Positions 1-7,782 of a stretch of 46,477 nt of DNA are shown here, in pieces (positions within the stretch are counted from its first letter, which is position 1; the number at the start of each line of letters is the position of its first letter). Below the pieces are notes generated by a model, which worked only from the letters and a program-made list of their open reading frames with translations, searched no databases and was not told where the DNA came from. A program made the position numbers and the translations under genes. Source of the stretch: a virus; the IMG/VR virus record IMGVR_UViG_3300010885_036964, positions 1-46,477 of that record; one strand, given 5' to 3'.

Positions 1-2
1 AC

Positions 3-83
3 CTTGCTCCTGGTGGCCAAAATTATGATCGAACTGTATTTTCATATAATTATGTATGTACTTTATATCTTAAGGAAAAATAA
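3..83 (+). CDS. 3' end of an upstream CDS (partial, unknown)
   Basis: The third frame is open from the window edge to a TAA at 81-83 and gives a plausible C-terminal tail, LAPGGQNYDRTVFSYNYVC followed by TLYLKEK. The TAA shares its last base with the ATG at 83 (TAATG), the tight coupling seen throughout this genome, and the AAGGA ribosome-binding site of the next gene lies inside this tail. The family cannot be named from 26 residues. Another frame is also open here, so the call rests on the coupling and on the residue composition. Confidence 0.45.
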   Translation, partial: LAPGGQNYDRTVFSYNYVCTLYLKEK

Positions 84-418
84 TGGCAGACTTATACACA
101 ATCTGGGCAAACAAAGAAGGCGACATTTCAGACTTAGACTGGGTCAATGGAATGAAAAGTTTCTTTGATCATTTGATTAGTGAAGGCAAAATGGAATCAT
201 ACAGAATTACCCGTTGTAAAATGGGATTCCGTAGTATTGCTGACATGCCGGAATGGATGATACTCATGGAGTTCAAGGACATGGGTCAAATGGACAATGC
301 CTTTAAACGTGTTGCTCCACTCGAAGGCGAGCTAGAAGTAAAGCATAAATCATTCAATCAGTTTGTCGCTGGAGATATTCAACATGCCTTATTTCGAGAT
401 TGGCCTGATACATTCTGA
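83..418 (+). CDS. Small conserved hypothetical protein (possibly DUF6614-like)
   Basis: A 111-residue soluble protein with no signal peptide or membrane segment. It is rich in aromatic and charged residues, with a predicted alpha/beta mix. The layout (N-terminal strand LYTIWANK, a helix around 20-35, YRITRCKMGF, then EWMILMEF and a C-terminal FRDWPD) suggests a small ferredoxin-like or dimeric alpha-beta barrel fold. It vaguely recalls the DUF6614 family of marine bacteria and phages; this is recollection, not a search. The start is supported by AAGGA about 8 nt upstream and by overlap with the stop of the preceding gene. It is the last gene of a rightward unit and is followed by hairpins. 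Confidence 0.75.
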   Translation: MADLYTIWANKEGDISDLDWVNGMKSFFDHLISEGKMESYRITRCKMGFRSIADMPEWMILMEFKDMGQMDNAFKRVAPLEGELEVKHKSFNQFVAGDIQHALFRDWPDTF

Positions 419-430
419 GTGATGATAAAA

Positions 431-447
431 GATTAGCTACGCTAATC
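431..447. other. Perfect hairpin GATTAGC-TAC-GCTAATC
   Basis: A 7-bp perfect inverted repeat with a 3-nt loop, starting 12 nt after the stop of the rightward gene. It stands directly before a second hairpin followed by a T-rich tract, so it probably belongs to a composite terminator between convergent transcripts. Confidence 0.6.
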
Positions 448-448
448 T

Positions 449-495
449 ATGTGTTTCGCTAAAGCTCACACATGATTTCTTTTATTTGTTTTTTT
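449..495 (+). terminator. Putative intrinsic terminator of the rightward unit
   Basis: ATGTGT (449-454) pairs with ACACAT (468-473). An inner GCT-AA-AGC stem (458-465) sits inside the loop. A T-rich run, including seven consecutive T near 490, follows. The stem is short and AT-rich, so this would be a weak terminator, perhaps helped by the hairpin at 431-447. Confidence 0.5.
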
Positions 496-523
496 ACGCA
501 TTATCTAGATTAATCGGTCACAA

Positions 524-543
524 TTCACCGTATGCACGGTGAA
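524..543. repeat. 8-bp perfect inverted repeat, tetraloop ATGC
   Basis: TTCACCGT (524-531) and ACGGTGAA (536-543) are exact reverse complements separated by ATGC. It lies in the gene-free convergent interval. It could be a hairpin in either transcript or a protein-binding palindrome; neither is shown by the sequence alone. Confidence 0.6.
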
Positions 544-842
544 CTGACTGATACACATTATCTGAGTAGCACTGTCATTTATTATAAAGAGATTGTTGTT
601 TCCAACACAGAGGCGGTTGACCGGTACCCCTTACTCTAGCTTCACATATCAACGGAACCCTAGTAACCCGATAATAAATCCAAGTCCTATAAGCATGGGT
701 CGTGTCTTTTTACGTTGCCCAAACCATTTGTTGCCTTAAGTTAGCAATTGCCTTTGACGCCCAAAATTCTAGACCGGGTATCGCACCGTTCCTCGATGGG
801 GCTGGACCAAGCATCCAGCACAGAGTCAGTAAAGCTGCCTAT

Positions 843-1871
843 CTAAATTTGTTGATTAAAAAAGTCAAAATGGTTTAAAATAAAAGTTTTATAATGTTGA
901 TGTTGGACAGGACCAGGATGTTTGTTATCAGTTCCTAGATCTTTGTACCGTTTCTGCGGTGGTACTACTGTACCGTTGACAAATTTAATTTTATATGGAA
1001 AATCTACATATTCTGATTTTGATTTTATATATCGTAAAAAGTTAGGTATGCTTGGCATTACACCAATTATGCCTAAATTAACTTGTATTTTTTTACAAAA
1101 ATTAATTGCTCTATCAACTGCACATATATTATTGTATAAGGTATTTTCAGAAAACAATTCATTAAACGGTAAAATTTTTTCTACCTCAGGGTAAGTTGTA
1201 TAGGTCCAGCAGGTTACACCGGGTAGATATTCATTATTATGAATATAAGGTAATCGACAACTGTCAGTCAATCCCCATATAACAATATCGTTGGCTCTAA
1301 TATCTGACCTTACAATTTGATCTGCTGCCCACTGAATTGAAGAACCAGGTCTGGTTAAAAAACTACATTCAACCCCAAGTTGATCTGCAATAAGTTGTCC
1401 GTATCTTTGATTAAGGTCTACACCAAGCCCGTGGGTGATACTACATCCAGCAAACCATATCTGAGGATTGTCAGTTTTTCTTGAATCTACCAATGTTGCA
1501 AGATTATTTTTTAAGTAACACAATTCAATATTTTTAATAGGACGTTGATCAGAAATTAATAACAGCATATTTTCAGTTAAGCCTTGTATACATGTAGTAG
1601 GATCTGCATTGTTTAAAACTTGATCATCTGACCATTGATTTGGAGGAGGAGCATATATAATCTTGTCGGCTTTTAATAAAATATTATAAAATATCTCTAG
1701 GTCTTTGGGCAAATATCCCAACGCAGTAAACGCCACAACATCAACGGTGTAGTCTATAGTTAAAAATTCTTTATAGTTAGAAAAATCAATTAGAAATGCT
1801 GTAGGGCTGTAAGAACTAGCCAACATAGCTAGTTCTTTGTTTGTATCGCCCACATAAATCCGAATTGTCAT
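843..1871 (-). CDS. SGNH/GDSL-hydrolase-like protein
   Basis: A 342-residue protein. Residues 1-130 are unrecognised. The C-terminal part looks like an SGNH (GDSL-type) esterase: block I is AGCSITHGLG with candidate nucleophile S144, then a Gly block RPGSS (G176), WGLTDS (199-204) where block III would be, and a block V-like DNKHPG with candidate D315 and H318. Such enzymes remove acyl groups from sugars or lipids and occur in phage glycan-processing loci. The block III Asn is not clear, so activity is inferred. It is the last gene of the leftward operon; its ATG directly follows the TAA of the GIY-YIG gene, with an AAGGA site about 10 nt upstream. Confidence 0.65.
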   Translation of the reverse strand: MTIRIYVGDTNKELAMLASSYSPTAFLIDFSNYKEFLTIDYTVDVVAFTALGYLPKDLEIFYNILLKADKIIYAPPPNQWSDDQVLNNADPTTCIQGLTENMLLLISDQRPIKNIELCYLKNNLATLVDSRKTDNPQIWFAGCSITHGLGVDLNQRYGQLIADQLGVECSFLTRPGSSIQWAADQIVRSDIRANDIVIWGLTDSCRLPYIHNNEYLPGVTCWTYTTYPEVEKILPFNELFSENTLYNNICAVDRAINFCKKIQVNLGIIGVMPSIPNFLRYIKSKSEYVDFPYKIKFVNGTVVPPQKRYKDLGTDNKHPGPVQHQHYKTFILNHFDFFNQQI

Positions 1872-2300
1872 TTATAATTTTTCCTTGATATGACTGCCGT
1901 GTATACGGCAAACTATTTGCCCGTTATAGTAGTTGTCTGATTCTAACACTCGATGATTAAATTGTTCTCTAGCTTCTATATAACTACAAGCCGCTTTTGA
2001 TTTACAATAAAATAATATTTCTCTTGTGAAGTTGTCTGAGCCTAGCTCTGCAATGTCTCGGTTAAGTTGATCGTTACTTCCATAGTATAGTTGCCAGTCT
2101 GAATCTATTTTACTTCGAATTTTCTTACGTTTTTTGTTGCCGTTCTTTAATTTTACTACTTTGTATGACGTTTTACTAAATTTTGCTAATTTTTTTCCAA
2201 TATACTTTCTGCCAGAGATGTTATTTGTGATCAAATATACAAAACCGACACAGTCTTCGGGTAATGTTTCAATTTGTGTGTTTTCGTAAAGCCATACCAT
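1872..2300 (-). CDS. GIY-YIG endonuclease-like protein (Seg-like)
   Basis: The hallmark region is GFVYLITNNISGRKYIGKK, a GIY-YIG core in the variant VYL...YIG, followed by a Lys-rich stretch, SDWQLYYGSN, NFTREIL and SYIEAREQF, where the Glu is the expected metal ligand. A Cys/His tail (CRIHGSH) ends the protein. Such proteins in T4-like phages are free-standing homing endonucleases (Seg family) or repair-type nucleases that nick DNA. The frame is open to 2336, but I chose the ATG at 2300: it gives the N-terminus MVWLYEN, typical of phage members, and starts just after the stop of the preceding gene. It is co-directional inside the operon, not inside an intron. Confidence 0.7.
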   Translation of the reverse strand: MVWLYENTQIETLPEDCVGFVYLITNNISGRKYIGKKLAKFSKTSYKVVKLKNGNKKRKKIRSKIDSDWQLYYGSNDQLNRDIAELGSDNFTREILFYCKSKAACSYIEAREQFNHRVLESDNYYNGQIVCRIHGSHIKEKL

Positions 2301-2310
2301 GGATTCATAC

Positions 2311-3411
2311 TTAGTTCGTTTCCCATCCAACCGCATAGTTTTCGTCTACATATTGGGTAGAACACTTTTGCCCACACTCAACCCAGGTTCTTTTTGGATC
2401 AGTGAACCCCTGACTGCATTTATTCCACAGTGGATCTGCTACAATTTCATTAAATGACCGATTGTGCAAACTCATACGTTCTCGATATTGGGCAAAAAAA
2501 CTGTCCTTCCATTGTATAGTCTTGTTTTCATACGTGAGACTATGGTATGGAAAACTAACCCAGCTACATGGAAACACCACGCCCTCAGCATTGACATAAA
2601 TGCCGCGGTTACCTATTTCACATAATGGAGTAACTGGTGCGTCTTTATACTGTTTTTTAATTTCAAAATATTTCTTTTTGTTATGTTCTAAATATTCAAC
2701 GTTATCTTGTTGCCGTCCGCTAATGTTAACTACTTCACGCTCGTATCTGTGTGTCTTGCTAATGAACTCAGGTCTAGGTTCTAACGGATCAACAGCACCA
2801 CCGTAGCCTCCGTAAACACTGCCAAATTTCGTACTACGAGTCCATTGTACGGTATCCATGTCTAACTTACGGGCCTGATCAACAATATTGCTCAAATGAT
2901 CTTGATTAAACTTAAAAATAATTGTGGCCCACACTAAAAACACATCTTTGTTGACTTCGCGCACTGCGCGAATACCGTCTATAATACTTTCAAAGTTACT
3001 GTTAACACGATATAAGTTATTGCTAGGATTGTCGTATCCGTCGATGCTAAAGTTAATAGTATCGCGACCGTTAAGCACACTAGCTAGTTCACGCCACCAT
3101 TCTGGTTTTTTATAGCTGCCATTGGTAATTGTGAAGATATGAATGTCGGGATTAATTGTTTTGATATAACGACAAATTTCAATATATTCTTTACAGTAGA
3201 TGGGATCTCCTACATCACCGCACATGGTAACACGTTTGACCTGTGTGCGTAATATTTCTTCTGTGAAAAACTTCTTTACAAAGTCCAGGGTCATATTTTT
3301 GTTGAGCCACGGGGTGTCTGGGTGCTCTACTCTAGGACAACGTGGGCACCGAACGGCACAAACAGCACTAGGTTCTAAATGCCAATGGTAGAATTGCCAG
3401 TTTATAGCCAC
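2311..3411 (-). CDS. Radical SAM enzyme with SPASM-like C-terminal domain
   Basis: A 366-residue protein. The radical SAM [4Fe-4S] motif CAVRCPRC gives C18, C22 and C25 (CX3CX2C). The TIM-barrel region follows with GDVGDP and NFSIDGYDN. The C-terminal part has a SPASM-like pattern: CEIGNRG (C264), GVVFPCSW (C282), then C332, C346 and C350, which would bind auxiliary Fe-S clusters. SPASM enzymes commonly modify ribosomally made peptides, but some act on sugars or small molecules; the substrate here is unknown. The gene overlaps the mini-SDR gene upstream by 10 nt, so the two proteins are probably made together. Confidence is high for the superfamily and low for any specific reaction. Confidence 0.85.
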   Translation of the reverse strand: MAINWQFYHWHLEPSAVCAVRCPRCPRVEHPDTPWLNKNMTLDFVKKFFTEEILRTQVKRVTMCGDVGDPIYCKEYIEICRYIKTINPDIHIFTITNGSYKKPEWWRELASVLNGRDTINFSIDGYDNPSNNLYRVNSNFESIIDGIRAVREVNKDVFLVWATIIFKFNQDHLSNIVDQARKLDMDTVQWTRSTKFGSVYGGYGGAVDPLEPRPEFISKTHRYEREVVNISGRQQDNVEYLEHNKKKYFEIKKQYKDAPVTPLCEIGNRGIYVNAEGVVFPCSWVSFPYHSLTYENKTIQWKDSFFAQYRERMSLHNRSFNEIVADPLWNKCSQGFTDPKRTWVECGQKCSTQYVDENYAVGWETN

Positions 3412-3914
3412 AAGTCAACTCGCTTAATGACAGGATCCTCTGCATACTTTTTGATGCGTATAGCCAATTCGTATAAGTTTAATTTAGGAACATCTAAATG
3501 AGCAACCATGGCACTGTCAAACGCACCAGGATTAATGATTTTTAAATCACATTGTGCAGTGGGCCACATTGAGTCGTGCATGTTTTGTAGTGTTTGTTTG
3601 TGTATACGATATGGCCAATGGGTATTTGTTCCGTCGGCCCTGAGTTGAGTAATCACTTTACTACCGACGGTAATGATACTCTTTGTAGGATTGTATTGCC
3701 AATGATGATAAAAATATTCTAACACCAGCTGTTGACCAATGCCACTGTATGCACAGTTAAACACTATATCATACTCAAGAAAGTCAACACCCCACTCATC
3801 AATTTTTAATATATCATGCCCGGTTGATTGCGACACTGCGGTTACATCGTAATTGCCGTAGACAAATGCTAATTCTTGAGCTAGTCCTTGGGTGCCTGTA
3901 ATTAATATTTTCAT
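3402..3914 (-). CDS. Miniature NAD(P)-dependent SDR/epimerase-like protein
   Basis: Only 170 residues, against about 250-330 for normal SDR or epimerase enzymes, yet it keeps the N-terminal Rossmann start MKILITGTQGLAQ (Gly-rich loop 7-13), a catalytic-type Ser in ITVGSKV (S85), the YxxxK motif as YRIHK (Y102, K106) and an INPGAF segment (127-132) matching the usual post-catalytic PG. The sequence after that, which forms the substrate pocket in full-size enzymes, is short. It could be a compact nucleotide-sugar or ketone reductase, or a degenerate partner. It lies between two radical SAM genes, sharing 1 nt with the upstream one and 10 nt with the downstream one. Confidence 0.75.
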   Translation of the reverse strand: MKILITGTQGLAQELAFVYGNYDVTAVSQSTGHDILKIDEWGVDFLEYDIVFNCAYSGIGQQLVLEYFYHHWQYNPTKSIITVGSKVITQLRADGTNTHWPYRIHKQTLQNMHDSMWPTAQCDLKIINPGAFDSAMVAHLDVPKLNLYELAIRIKKYAEDPVIKRVDLWL

Positions 3915-5431
3915 CAGTGGTCCGCTAACTCTTCAATTTTTTCTGTAGGTAATTTTTTATGGAAATACGTTTGACATACCATTTTTAAAATTTCTAACTC
4001 TTCTTTAGCACGAGTAATTGGATAACCCAATTGCTCACTGCGTTCTTGCACTTCTAATCTGCGTCGGATACGTTCTTTAAATGTTAGCCCTGGATTGTTT
4101 AGATTAATCCAGTTACGCCCATAGAGCCAATCCTGATCATGACTTTCGACCGACATAATTTTAAGATCAGGCCACTCTGGCACAATATTCATGTGATCCT
4201 GTTGAAGTTCCAGTCTACTACCGTGATCTAAACTACCAGTGTACCCCCAGCGAATGACCATAATAGTTCCGGCCAACATATACACTTGATAACGTTCTAA
4301 AAAATCTAACATTTCTTGATGATCCTCTGTTGTTTCGGTAGGATAGCCAATAAACATTAAAAATACATTGTGTATATTATATTTGGCACACATACGTATA
4401 TGATGGTCCAGATCCTCATTGTCAAACTCCTTGCCCATGGCTTCTCTTATGCGCCAACTAGCATGTTCAACTCCGCAGACTAATACACTGGCGCCAGATT
4501 TGGCCATTTTTGCGTAGACTCTCTCGGGCAAGTCTTTCTTTTTACGAATATTAAATTGACTAAGCCAACTTGGCTTAAAATTGTTATCTTGTTTTTTGTA
4601 TTCAATTAAACTGTCTAACAAGTTTTCAAATTCTGGCAGAACCCCGTTAATTACACTATCCGTAAATTGTACGACCTGCACCATGTATTTTTTATACTGT
4701 GTGTATACTTCTTGTGCAACGTCAGCACCGCGCCTGTATCGATATTTTGGCCAACGATGCGGAACATCGCAAAACTTGCATTTTCGCACACACCCTCTAC
4801 TAGCAGTAACATAGATACCAGCATCTCGGTGATAGATATATTGATTAGGCTCAATTTGATCAAAAATAGGATATGGTATGTCGTCTAACTTGTTAATTTG
4901 TTCTGGAGGCTCCCAGTTTAGACCAGGACAAGCAGTTATACCTTTAAGAAAATTGTCAAATACAACTTCTCCATCTCCGGTGGCAACATAATCAACTAAT
5001 TTTTCATCATACAGTAGACGTCCAACAGTTGTATCCCCATAACTGGTAGTTAATCCTTGTCCACCGGCAATCACAGTAACTGAAATTAATGGTCTTAATT
5101 TACGTATTAATATTTCAGCAAATCTGGTACTGAATTTACTAAAAACACTTAAGGCAATTAGATCATGATTACCGGTGGCAATAGTATCGACTATTTGATT
5201 CAACCAGGAATCAAATGAATCTGGCAATTCAAGATCTACGTCAACACGCCATTTGCGTTCGCACTGTTGCCAGTCGTTGTTGTCTAATGCATGATATATT
5301 GATAAATTCAAATCATAAATTTTATAATTTGTATTGTTGCGAGTCATTACCCCGGCCAGCGCAGCAGCAGCCGCAGGCGGTCGTTCTAACTCTTGACTGG
5401 GACAAACTATAAAAGCAACATTGTTATACAT
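3914..5431 (-). CDS. Radical SAM enzyme with N-terminal B12-binding-like domain
   Basis: A 505-residue protein. Residues 5-165 have the alternating strand/helix pattern of a cobalamin-binding Rossmann domain (LIALSVFSKF, VTVIAGGQG, VDYVATGDGE). The classical DxHxxG cobalt-ligand motif is absent, with DLNLSI where it might be expected. The radical SAM cluster motif is SRGCVRKCKFC: C214, C218, C221. Later segments VVQFTDS, VLVCGVEHAS and FLMFIGYPTET match the BchE/MiaB-type barrel. Such proteins carry out methylation, ring formation or other radical chemistry. The gene overlaps the upstream unknown by 8 nt and the mini-SDR by 1 nt, pointing to joint expression. Confidence 0.85.
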   Translation of the reverse strand: MYNNVAFIVCPSQELERPPAAAAALAGVMTRNNTNYKIYDLNLSIYHALDNNDWQQCERKWRVDVDLELPDSFDSWLNQIVDTIATGNHDLIALSVFSKFSTRFAEILIRKLRPLISVTVIAGGQGLTTSYGDTTVGRLLYDEKLVDYVATGDGEVVFDNFLKGITACPGLNWEPPEQINKLDDIPYPIFDQIEPNQYIYHRDAGIYVTASRGCVRKCKFCDVPHRWPKYRYRRGADVAQEVYTQYKKYMVQVVQFTDSVINGVLPEFENLLDSLIEYKKQDNNFKPSWLSQFNIRKKKDLPERVYAKMAKSGASVLVCGVEHASWRIREAMGKEFDNEDLDHHIRMCAKYNIHNVFLMFIGYPTETTEDHQEMLDFLERYQVYMLAGTIMVIRWGYTGSLDHGSRLELQQDHMNIVPEWPDLKIMSVESHDQDWLYGRNWINLNNPGLTFKERIRRRLEVQERSEQLGYPITRAKEELEILKMVCQTYFHKKLPTEKIEELADH

Positions 5432-6014
5432 TGATTATTTTCTTAATTTCATTAATAAGTTCTTGATGACTTTCTAAACTGCCAATATACGCTTCGTCAC
5501 GATAGTCGTCCTTGCCTTGATGGGTTTTTGCATGAACATACCTGCGTTGGTCTCGATACCACCACCAAAATTTTTCATTCTTGGGTAAACTAGGAAAACA
5601 AAAATTTCCTGGAAAATGCCAAATCAACTGGCTTTTTAACTTGCTAGGGGCATCCGGAACCTGCGACAAAAATCCTTCAAAATAATCTGGAAAATAGTAA
5701 CCTTCGGTCAGCAACCATGATCCTAGTAAAATATCATTGACATAAAGCCTAGTCAGTTCTAAAAACTGGTCTGATTCAATAGCACCTACACTATTAATTA
5801 TCGTATGTGCTTCGGATTTGTTATAATAGTGCAGTTTTAGTTGATTTTGATCTTGTGATAAATCAGCTATAAATGAGCAGGTGTTATTCTGATCTATAGT
5901 TTGATCAACCAATAACCGATCATTTAGATATACCCGGACAGCGGGCCACGCTACACTAAATGTAGGGCAAAACACTAATGTAAATGTTAACGGCGTAGCA
6001 GTTGTAAGTTTCAT
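5424..6014 (-). CDS. Hypothetical protein with a WY-rich C-terminal half
   Basis: A 196-residue protein I do not recognise as a named family. The N-terminal half is strand-rich (VRVYLNDRLLVDQTI, LKLHYYNKSE) and looks like a small beta-sandwich of carbohydrate-binding type. The second half has GYYFPDYFEG, LIWHFPGNFCFP and KFWWWYRDQRRY, with many aromatics that could form a sugar-binding surface. No catalytic motif is evident. It lies 4 nt downstream of gp46 and overlaps the B12-type radical SAM gene by 8 nt. This position suggests it belongs with the modification cassette; the carbohydrate link is inference. Confidence 0.6.
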   Translation of the reverse strand: MKLTTATPLTFTLVFCPTFSVAWPAVRVYLNDRLLVDQTIDQNNTCSFIADLSQDQNQLKLHYYNKSEAHTIINSVGAIESDQFLELTRLYVNDILLGSWLLTEGYYFPDYFEGFLSQVPDAPSKLKSQLIWHFPGNFCFPSLPKNEKFWWWYRDQRRYVHAKTHQGKDDYRDEAYIGSLESHQELINEIKKIINV

Positions 6015-6018
6015 TACG

Positions 6019-7782
6019 TTAAGTTATCTCTACATCCGTATTATAACTAGTGAAGCCACCTTCCTTGACTACCTTAAGGATATTTTCAACTCGTCCAGCA
6101 AGTTCGTCTCTGTGACTTACTAACCATATTGATTTATGACGTTCTCGGCTCATGTGTTTTAATAACGCCAATGCATTTTCTACACCTGCTGTGTCTAGGC
6201 CGTTGTCAATCATTTCGTCTATAAACAACAAGTTAATGGGCTGATACAAACTTTCAAACACATCACGGAATGCCCAACTCATACTTAAGATTAATCTATT
6301 GCGCTCACCTCGACTTAGATTGTCAAAGTCTAGTTCACGACCCAGCTCTTCAATACTGACAGTTAGGTCGTTTTGGAACACCACAGTGTGTGGTAACCCT
6401 ACACGATCCAGGTAGTGTGTGAGCCTAGCATTTAGATAGCTAAGATTTTGTTCAATAATTTTTTTACGGATAAACGAGTCTTTGCTGGTGAGTAGTTTGA
6501 GCAAGAAGTCTTGGTGTTCTTGTAAGCGAGTAAGTTCATTAAGTGCGTCATATGTTACCTCCTGTAAGGCTTGTTGTTGCATTTCCTCAATCTGCTCGCC
6601 ATACGGATCTGTTTCTGTTTGTTTGGCGGCAATCTGTTGTTCTAAATTACTCAACGTGGCTTGATGTTGTATAGCATCTGATTCTTTGTCGTAGAACATT
6701 GTGGGTGGTTTTCCTAACGTGCCCAGGGCTGTGTGGGCAGTCTCCAATTCTGATAAGAGGGTGCTATGTTCTGCGCCACTCTGTTGAGCCGCAACCAGAT
6801 CACTCTGTTTCGCTTCCAAAACCTGTTGGTGCTTCGTGTCGTGGAAGGCCTGCCCACACGTATGACATTCATGGTTCTCAAGCGTTTCAATTTCTTTTGA
6901 TAGTTTGGTTGCCAGTTTTTCTTCCCTACCAACATCCAATTTGACACGGCTGATCTGAACCGATAGTTCGTTGATGTCCTTGCGCTTTTGATCCCACATC
7001 TTGTGATCCGTGTGCGCCGCAATCTCGTCTTCAATCTGTATATTCTGTAACGCCTTAAGGGCTTTCTCAAGTTCCGTGATATCTTCGCCATGTTTAGTGG
7101 TCCATAATGTTTGTCTACGCTTCAATGATTCAATTTGCTCTTCAATACGCTTGTTGGCTTCTTGAACAGCACGAATACGAAACTCTTCTTGTGTGATGCC
7201 CTCTTTGGTGGCTCTATTATGTTCTTTGATCTTGTCAGCACGTTCACTTAGCATGGTGATACCCAACAACTGTTCAATGATAGTGCGCTGATCGTTGGCT
7301 TTTAAACTTAAGAATGGTTCTGTATAAGTGTTAAGTGCCAGGATATGCTTGAACATATCGTGACTGAGTCCTAGAGTTTGCTCAATGGCATCTTGGGTTT
7401 CTCTTGAATCACCTTGTGCTTCGTCTGTAACCACTTGCTCTTGATTGTTTACAAAGAATCTTAACAAGTTGGGTTTGCGACCGCGTTCAATTTTATAGTC
7501 TTTGCCACCTACACTGAAATCCAAACTGACTAACATGTTTTTATTGTTGGTCTTATTAACTAAATTGTCCTTGCGGATATTGCTGAGTGCCTGCCCATAT
7601 AGGCTATAGCTAAGAGCATTGATAATTGTAGTTTTGCCTGTGCCGTTACGTGATCCATCGCCGCCGAGATCTAAATTTTCACCTAACACCAGTGTCAAGT
7701 CCTTACGGTCAAAGTCAATGGCTTGTGTGGAATTCCCTACACTCATAAAATTCTTAACGGTTAAATTTTTTATATGAATCAT
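6019..7782 (-). CDS. 46: Recombination endonuclease ATPase subunit, gp46-like (SbcC/Rad50 family)
   Basis: An SMC-like ATPase of 587 residues, close to T4 gp46 (560). Walker A is RNGTGKTT (45-52), a long coiled coil spans about 185-440 with a zinc-hook CHTC at 306-309, the ABC signature is LSRGERNR (489-496), Walker B is INLLFIDE (516-523) and the switch His follows in WLVSHRDE (H557). With gp47 it forms the nuclease that resects DNA ends for phage recombination and recombination-dependent replication. Its ATG overlaps the gp47 stop as ATGA, giving translational coupling. Confidence 0.95.
   Translation of the reverse strand: MIHIKNLTVKNFMSVGNSTQAIDFDRKDLTLVLGENLDLGGDGSRNGTGKTTIINALSYSLYGQALSNIRKDNLVNKTNNKNMLVSLDFSVGGKDYKIERGRKPNLLRFFVNNQEQVVTDEAQGDSRETQDAIEQTLGLSHDMFKHILALNTYTEPFLSLKANDQRTIIEQLLGITMLSERADKIKEHNRATKEGITQEEFRIRAVQEANKRIEEQIESLKRRQTLWTTKHGEDITELEKALKALQNIQIEDEIAAHTDHKMWDQKRKDINELSVQISRVKLDVGREEKLATKLSKEIETLENHECHTCGQAFHDTKHQQVLEAKQSDLVAAQQSGAEHSTLLSELETAHTALGTLGKPPTMFYDKESDAIQHQATLSNLEQQIAAKQTETDPYGEQIEEMQQQALQEVTYDALNELTRLQEHQDFLLKLLTSKDSFIRKKIIEQNLSYLNARLTHYLDRVGLPHTVVFQNDLTVSIEELGRELDFDNLSRGERNRLILSMSWAFRDVFESLYQPINLLFIDEMIDNGLDTAGVENALALLKHMSRERHKSIWLVSHRDELAGRVENILKVVKEGGFTSYNTDVEIT

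Larger units (their letters stand above)
419..842. other. Gene-free convergent interval with several hairpins
   Basis: The 424 bases between converging genes hold no ORF of useful length on either strand. Inverted repeats are visible at 431-447, 449-473, 524-543 (TTCACCGT-ATGC-ACGGTGAA, 8 bp perfect), 631-666 (TTACTctAG with CTAGTAA, bulged) and 801-819 (GCTGGA/TCCAGC, 7-nt loop). The part from about 600 to 840 looks richer in GC than its surroundings. I looked for a tRNA T-arm, tmRNA and group I/II intron landmarks and saw none. It may encode a structured RNA or simply hold terminators. Confidence 0.5.

Noticed and set aside
650-730. Minus-strand short frame with a hydrophobic stretch MLIGLGFIIGLLGFR
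   Set aside because: Very short, no ribosome-binding site seen and an upstream stop close by; it is kept only as part of the gene-free interval.
560-842. Possible tRNA, tmRNA or group I/II intron
   Set aside because: No T-arm consensus, CCA-proximal stem, tag peptide or intron core motif was found on either strand.
740-845. In-frame continuation of the SGNH gene past its TAG for 33 codons
   Set aside because: An open stretch of this length is expected by chance fairly often, and other genes in the window read normally with TAG, TAA and TGA as stops, so no recoding is indicated.
6714-7091. Second minus-strand frame inside gp46
   Set aside because: Same-strand shadow of the coiled-coil region; Arg-rich without motif.
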